DNA of 9,802 nucleotides from NCBI GenBank assembly GCA_900546005.1, contig URBJ01000083.1, positions 1 to 9,802 of the forward strand, given 5' to 3'. The stretch comes from an uncultured Alistipes sp. Lineage in GTDB: Bacteria > Bacteroidota > Bacteroidia > Bacteroidales > Rikenellaceae. Every line of letters starts with the position of its first letter. The stretch's first letter is position 1. Under the pieces are notes generated by a model that did not search any database, was not told where the DNA came from, and worked only from the letters and a program-made list of their open reading frames with translations. Of this stretch, positions 7,529 through 9,802 are shown one piece after another. A program made the translations under genes and the position numbers.

Positions 7529-8040
7529 AAAAGTTGTGGATATTATGTTTTCTGGGTGTCGCGCTGATCGAAAGTGTTGCGGGACAGAGTTTAAGCCAGT
7601 TCAAGGCCCGGCTTGCAACACCGGATCCGAACTACCACAGTACGGTTGTGGCTACTGAACACGGAGAGGCAGCTACGGCGGTACAGACGGCGCGAACGTC
7701 GTTGTCCGGCTCGAAAATGAGGGGATATCGGATTCTGATCTTTTCGGCAAACACCCAGAATGCCCGTTCGGAAGCCGAGGCGACAGTGGCCCGTTTCAAA
7801 GAGCTCTATCCTACGGTTCCTGTGAGTATGGTTTATGAGTTGCCGAATTTCAAGGTGATGGTAGGGTATTTTCTGACCTCCGAAGAGGCGCTTGTCTTGT
7901 GGGGAAAGATCAAAGGTGAATTTGACCGGGCGTTGGTTATTCGTGCCGATATTACGCTGGATGACTTGGAAAAGAGCTCGTTACCGCAGGAGCCACTTCC
8001 GGATGACGGACAGATTGAGGCAGAAAAGACGGGAAAATAG
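7525..8040 (+). CDS. secreted SPOR-domain protein
   Basis: This 171-residue protein has an N-terminal signal peptide (MKKLWILCFLGVALIESVAG) with a likely signal peptidase I cut after AG at residue 20, since there is no lipobox cysteine. Residues about 66-140 form a SPOR domain: GYRILIFSANTQNARSEA, then a helix (ATVARFKELY), then VYELPNFKVMVGYFLTSEEA, ending near FDRALVIRADI. SPOR domains bind denuded glycan strands of peptidoglycan, often at division sites. In Bacteroidota, small secreted SPOR proteins are common, but the roles of most are unknown. The first ~45 mature residues look disordered and the last 25 are acidic. The ATGA overlap with the preceding gene indicates translational coupling. 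No clear terminator is seen in the 140 nt before the next gene. Confidence 0.85.
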   Translation: MKKLWILCFLGVALIESVAGQSLSQFKARLATPDPNYHSTVVATEHGEAATAVQTARTSLSGSKMRGYRILIFSANTQNARSEAEATVARFKELYPTVPVSMVYELPNFKVMVGYFLTSEEALVLWGKIKGEFDRALVIRADITLDDLEKSSLPQEPLPDDGQIEAEKTGK

Positions 8041-8114
8041 AGCGTTAAGAAATACGCAATGTGAGGTATTCCTGTTGGAGATGAAATTTTTTTTAAAAAA
8101 AATGCAAAAAAAAG

Positions 8115-8144
8115 TACAATTCGTAGAACGAAGTTGTATCTTTG
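8115..8144 (+). promoter_or_regulatory. promoter with overlapping inverted repeat, alanine-rich lipoprotein gene
   Basis: TATCTTTG at 8137-8144 matches the Bacteroidota -7 element exactly. No TTTG is present at the -33 position. That space is instead filled by an imperfect inverted repeat: TACAATTCGT (8115-8124), AGA, ACGAAGTTGTA (8128-8138), perfect apart from one extra G. The repeat ends inside the -7 element, a placement that fits a repressor or activator site. The predicted start near 8151 gives a leader of about 30 nt. Confidence 0.55.
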
Positions 8145-8180
8145 CCCCCGAATAAATTCAACTTTTTAATACGTATTATT

Positions 8181-8402
8181 ATGAAGACTTTTGCTAAATC
8201 TGTAATGATGCTCGCAGTTGTTGCTGCTTGTGTATCGTTCGCATCTTGTGGAAATGCCGGTGCTGAAAAAGCTAAAGCTGATTCTATCGCTGCTGCCGCT
8301 GCTGCTGATTCTGCTGCTGCCGCTGAGGCTGCTGCCGCTGCTGCCGCTGCCGCTGCTGCCGCTGATTCTACTGCTGCTGACTCAACCGTTGTTGCTGAGT
8401 AA
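8181..8402 (+). CDS. small alanine-rich lipoprotein of unknown function
   Basis: This 73-residue protein is chosen to start at the ATG at 8181, because an upstream in-frame TTG at 8142 would overlap the promoter. It has a lipoprotein signal (MKTFAKSVMM, hydrophobic core, FASC) with the acylated cysteine at residue 23. The mature chain is about 50 residues: CGNAGAEKAKADS, then alanine runs of 6 (37-42), 4 (45-48) and 12 (50-61) separated by DS or E, then DSTAADSTVVAE. I count 34 alanines in 73 residues. The DS pairs begin at residues 34, 43, 62 and 67. Such a chain should be mostly helix or a flexible tether on the membrane surface. Codons are almost all GCT or GCC, so the DNA is itself a near-repeat. 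The protein has its own promoter and terminator, which argues that it is a real, expressed gene. I do not recognise the family. Confidence 0.85.
   Translation: MKTFAKSVMMLAVVAACVSFASCGNAGAEKAKADSIAAAAAADSAAAAEAAAAAAAAAAAADSTAADSTVVAE
8281..8371 (+). repeat. imperfect GCT/GCC trinucleotide tract inside the alanine-rich gene
   Basis: This stretch is nearly continuous GCT and GCC codons, broken only by GATTCT, GAG and similar units. It covers alanine runs of 6, 4 and 12. Trinucleotide tracts can gain or lose units by slippage without shifting the frame, so length could vary between strains. Confidence 0.7.
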
Positions 8403-8444
8403 GTAAATCTCCGTTCGCAAGGACGGATGTTACAGATTGAATGC

Positions 8445-8479
8445 ATAAAGGATCCTCAAAAGGACCCTTTATTTTTTTG
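8445..8479 (+). terminator. terminator of the alanine-rich lipoprotein gene
   Basis: ATAAAGGATCC (8445-8455) pairs with GGACCCTTTAT (8462-8472) with one A-C mismatch around a 6-nt loop, followed by a run of T to 8478. It lies 42 nt after the stop codon. Confidence 0.8.
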
Positions 8480-8715
8480 TCGATACTATCCATAGTTATA
8501 GCAGGTTGCGCATACTCGGGAGAGCGGTGCGCGATTTGTTTTTGGGGGAGGCACGTAGATTCGCTCTACGTGTGGTGTGTTATTGTGATGTGATGGGTAA
8601 ATAGAGGGATATTTTTAATATAGATACGAAAGGTTTTTTTATTTATGGTAAAAATTTCCGATATTTACGGTGTTACCAAAACGATGTTGTGTATGTCTTT
8701 AAAATAGTATAGATC
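8480..8715. other. gene-free stretch with a hairpin, upstream of the paralog pair
   Basis: There is no plausible coding region in this 236-nt stretch, which together with the preceding terminator makes 313 nt without a gene. It contains the perfect inverted repeat CACGTAGA (8552-8559), TTCGC, TCTACGTG (8565-8572). After about 8573 the base composition turns clearly AT-rich, marking the left edge of the accessory-looking tail. No convincing TTTG/TAnnTTTG promoter pair was found for the next gene: TATTTATG at 8640-8647 is one base off the -7 consensus but has no -33 partner. Confidence 0.5.
8690..8706 (+). repeat. 17-nt leader direct repeat, copy 1
   Basis: TGTATGTCTTTAAAATA occurs here, 9 nt before the ATG at 8716, and again at 9346-9362, 8 nt before the ATG at 9371. 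The identical sequence and near-identical distance to the start suggest a shared translation leader or promoter fragment. Confidence 0.8.
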
Positions 8716-9318
8716 ATGGAATTATTTCTTGCATTGGTTTTGATTGTATTCGGCATCCTCCAACTAATTTTATTCTTTAAAATATGGGGCATGACGGATG
8801 ACATTAGCAAGTTAACTAACTACGTTGGAGAGATAACAGATGATGTAAAAAAAATAAGTATTCATTTCGTTCGCCCAATAAATAATGAAAATTTGGATAG
8901 AGATAATGCTCCTTTAGTGAAAGAAGGAAGATTTTATGCAAAACAGTTAGTCTGCGACAAAAAGACTGGTTCACAAATGCGAGTCGTAAGGAACTTAGAA
9001 AATGGAGATATAGAATGTATCAAAGATAATTTACACGTTTTTGTCAAAAAGCCACAAGACATTGTGTCATTCGAAGAATACACTAAAAAACCGGAATACG
9101 AATTCCAGATTGAAGGTGATAAAAAAACTTTATATTTTAATGATGGCATAACGTGTTCAATTAAAATATATCCAGATTTACAACAGCGTTCAATACGAGT
9201 AGGGGATGAAGAAATAATATATAAAGATGAAGATCATGCTATAAAGGCTGCGCATGAATATGCGGTCAAAGGGATTGTATTGGAAGAAGGTAAGACATTC
9301 AAAAGAAAGTGGAGATAA
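8716..9318 (+). CDS. membrane-anchored protein of unknown function (paralog 1)
   Basis: This 200-residue protein has one N-terminal membrane helix (about residues 3-21) followed by FKIWGMTDDISKL. The lysine directly after the helix favours a cytoplasmic C-terminus. Residues 22-50 are likely a helical linker and 68-200 a soluble domain rich in charged residues and alternating strand-like stretches, such as RFYAKQLVCDKKTGSQMRVV, YEFQIEGDKKTLYFNDG and RSIRVGDEEIIYKDED, ending in a helix and a basic tail (KTFKRKWR). The anchor matches paralog 2 (VFGILQ-ILFFK-WGMT-D), but the rest does not. I do not recognise the soluble domain. The gene is very AT-rich: I count 12 G/C in 9121-9180, against 37 in 6361-6420. 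That difference suggests transfer or a fast-changing region. No catalytic motif is evident. Confidence 0.75.
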   Translation: MELFLALVLIVFGILQLILFFKIWGMTDDISKLTNYVGEITDDVKKISIHFVRPINNENLDRDNAPLVKEGRFYAKQLVCDKKTGSQMRVVRNLENGDIECIKDNLHVFVKKPQDIVSFEEYTKKPEYEFQIEGDKKTLYFNDGITCSIKIYPDLQQRSIRVGDEEIIYKDEDHAIKAAHEYAVKGIVLEEGKTFKRKWR

Positions 9319-9334
9319 TGAATTATTAATTCAT
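9318..9334. repeat. 17-bp AT-rich palindrome between the paralogs
   Basis: ATGAATTA-T-TAATTCAT has perfect 8-bp arms and begins at the last base of the stop codon of paralog 1. It could be a binding site or a weak RNA hairpin. With almost only A/T pairs and no T tract it is a poor terminator. Confidence 0.45.
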
Positions 9335-9345
9335 CGATTATATCA

Positions 9346-9362
9346 TGTATGTCTTTAAAATA
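9346..9362 (+). repeat. 17-nt leader direct repeat, copy 2
   Basis: This is an identical copy of the sequence at 8690-8706, placed 8 nt before the ATG of paralog 2 in the 52-nt gap between the two genes. Confidence 0.8.
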
Positions 9363-9370
9363 AAATAGCT

Positions 9371-9757
9371 ATGAATGGATTTGAATTTACCTTAATTTAC
9401 GGAGTGATTGTCGTTTTCGGCATCCTTCAGATTATCCTGTTCTTCAAATTGTGGGGGATGACAAATGATGTTCGGAATATTAGCAAAAATATTGGAGCTC
9501 GAACCACTAACACATACAACCAGTTAGAGAAATATATATGGCAGTTGCTTTTGGAAGGTAGAAAAGATAAAGCAATAGATTTTTTGAATAGAGATTTAAT
9601 TGAAACCTTAATAAAATGTATATTACAAGGATATAGCGCTTACGCAGTTAAGGAAATCAAAGATGATTACCGCAAATATTACGAAAAGCTCGGGGTCCCT
9701 TTCCCCGAGCAAGTCGAAAAAATTAATACCTTGAAAGATCTGGACCAGCTGTTCTGA
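9371..9757 (+). CDS. membrane-anchored protein of unknown function (paralog 2)
   Basis: This 128-residue protein has an N-terminal membrane helix (about residues 7-25) with VVFGILQIILFFKLWGMTNDV, closely matching paralog 1 (VFGILQLILFFKIWGMTDDI). The linker ISKNIGARTTNTYNQ is followed by a helical segment, YIWQLLLEGRKDKAIDFLNRDLIETLI (55-81), which looks like a single helix-turn-helix repeat of the TPR sort. A second helical stretch (89-105) and a short tail ending DLDQLF follow. The soluble part should be cytoplasmic and is unrelated to that of paralog 1. From memory, small Bacteroidota proteins with this anchor and a similar LLLxGxKxxA segment are recurrent and uncharacterised, but I cannot confirm this here. 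The 3' end (9688-9710) carries a perfect GC-rich inverted repeat inside the coding sequence and is less AT-rich than the middle of the gene. Confidence 0.75.
   Translation: MNGFEFTLIYGVIVVFGILQIILFFKLWGMTNDVRNISKNIGARTTNTYNQLEKYIWQLLLEGRKDKAIDFLNRDLIETLIKCILQGYSAYAVKEIKDDYRKYYEKLGVPFPEQVEKINTLKDLDQLF
9688..9710 (+). repeat. inverted repeat within the 3' end of paralog 2
   Basis: GCTCGGGG (9688-9695) and CCCCGAGC (9703-9710) are perfect 8-bp arms around the 7-nt TCCCTTT. The stem is GC-rich in otherwise AT-rich coding DNA and encodes LGVPFPEQ. It would form a strong mRNA hairpin about 50 nt before the stop codon. Confidence 0.6.
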
Positions 9758-9783
9758 AATATAGTCTCGCACCCCAAGAACTT

Positions 9784-9802
9784 GGCCGCTCTTGTTGCGG
9801 CC
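9784..9802 (+). terminator. probable terminator hairpin, cut by the window edge
   Basis: GGCCGC (9784-9789), TCTTGTT, GCGGCC (9797-9802) form a perfect 6-bp stem beginning 27 nt after the stop of paralog 2. The sequence before it is CCAAGAACTT; if the bases beyond the edge read AAGTTCTTGG the stem would be much longer. The T tract cannot be seen, so the call is provisional. Confidence 0.5.

Noticed and set aside
8142..8180. A TTG start extending the alanine-rich protein by 13 residues.
   Set aside because: The TTG is inside the -7 promoter element and the extension would precede the signal peptide. The ATG at 8181 gives a standard lipoprotein signal.
8093..8446. A minus-strand frame with a long alanine/serine run opposite the alanine-rich lipoprotein.
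   Set aside because: The run is the complement of the GCT/GCC tract. The plus strand has the lipobox, promoter and terminator; the minus strand has none of these.
8552..8572. A tRNA T-arm or tRNA fragment, because of the TTCG in a stem-loop.
   Set aside because: The loop is the wrong size for a T-arm and no acceptor, D or anticodon arms are found around it.

Overview
The window reads as chromosomal DNA of a Bacteroidota gut or mouth bacterium. Family-level features, such as the HemW, YugP and lipoprotein types and the gene mix, suggest Rikenellaceae (Alistipes-like), but that placement is inference. The phylum evidence is direct: at least two promoters match the Bacteroidota consensus (TTTG, 19-21 nt, TAnnTTTG), starts lack strong Shine-Dalgarno sites, and small lipoproteins carry Bacteroidota-style lipoboxes. 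Most of the window is moderately GC-rich housekeeping DNA. The last ~1.1 kb is clearly AT-rich.

Layout: (1) 1-751, minus strand: hemW, cut by the left edge. (2) 860-1285, plus: a VanZ-like membrane protein, divergent from hemW. (3) 1460-3067, plus: ATP-dependent PEP carboxykinase (pckA), with its own promoter, a leader inverted repeat and a terminator. (4) 3292-3978 and 4063-4824, minus: a YugP-type membrane zinc peptidase and a short-chain dehydrogenase, ending at a terminator that faces the pckA terminator. (5) 4985-8040, plus: a compact run of an FtsX/LolC-type permease, the menaquinone methyltransferase MenG/UbiE, a LEA14-like lipoprotein and a SPOR-domain secreted protein. The last two overlap by 4 nt. 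(6) 8181-8402, plus: a 73-residue alanine-rich lipoprotein with its own promoter and terminator. (7) 8480-9802: an AT-rich accessory-looking tail with two tandem genes. They share an N-terminal membrane anchor and a 17-nt leader repeat but have unrelated C-terminal parts.

How the genes relate: the core genes serve central carbon metabolism (pckA), the respiratory quinone (menG), radical-SAM haem handling (hemW) and envelope upkeep (permease, LEA14-like and SPOR lipoprotein or periplasmic proteins, VanZ-like, YugP). No RNA genes, CRISPR arrays, insertion sequences or complete mobile elements were seen. The best candidate for something undescribed is the tandem pair at 8716-9757, which looks like a modular membrane anchor joined to variable cytoplasmic parts. 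The alanine-rich lipoprotein is second. Neither has a function I can assign.
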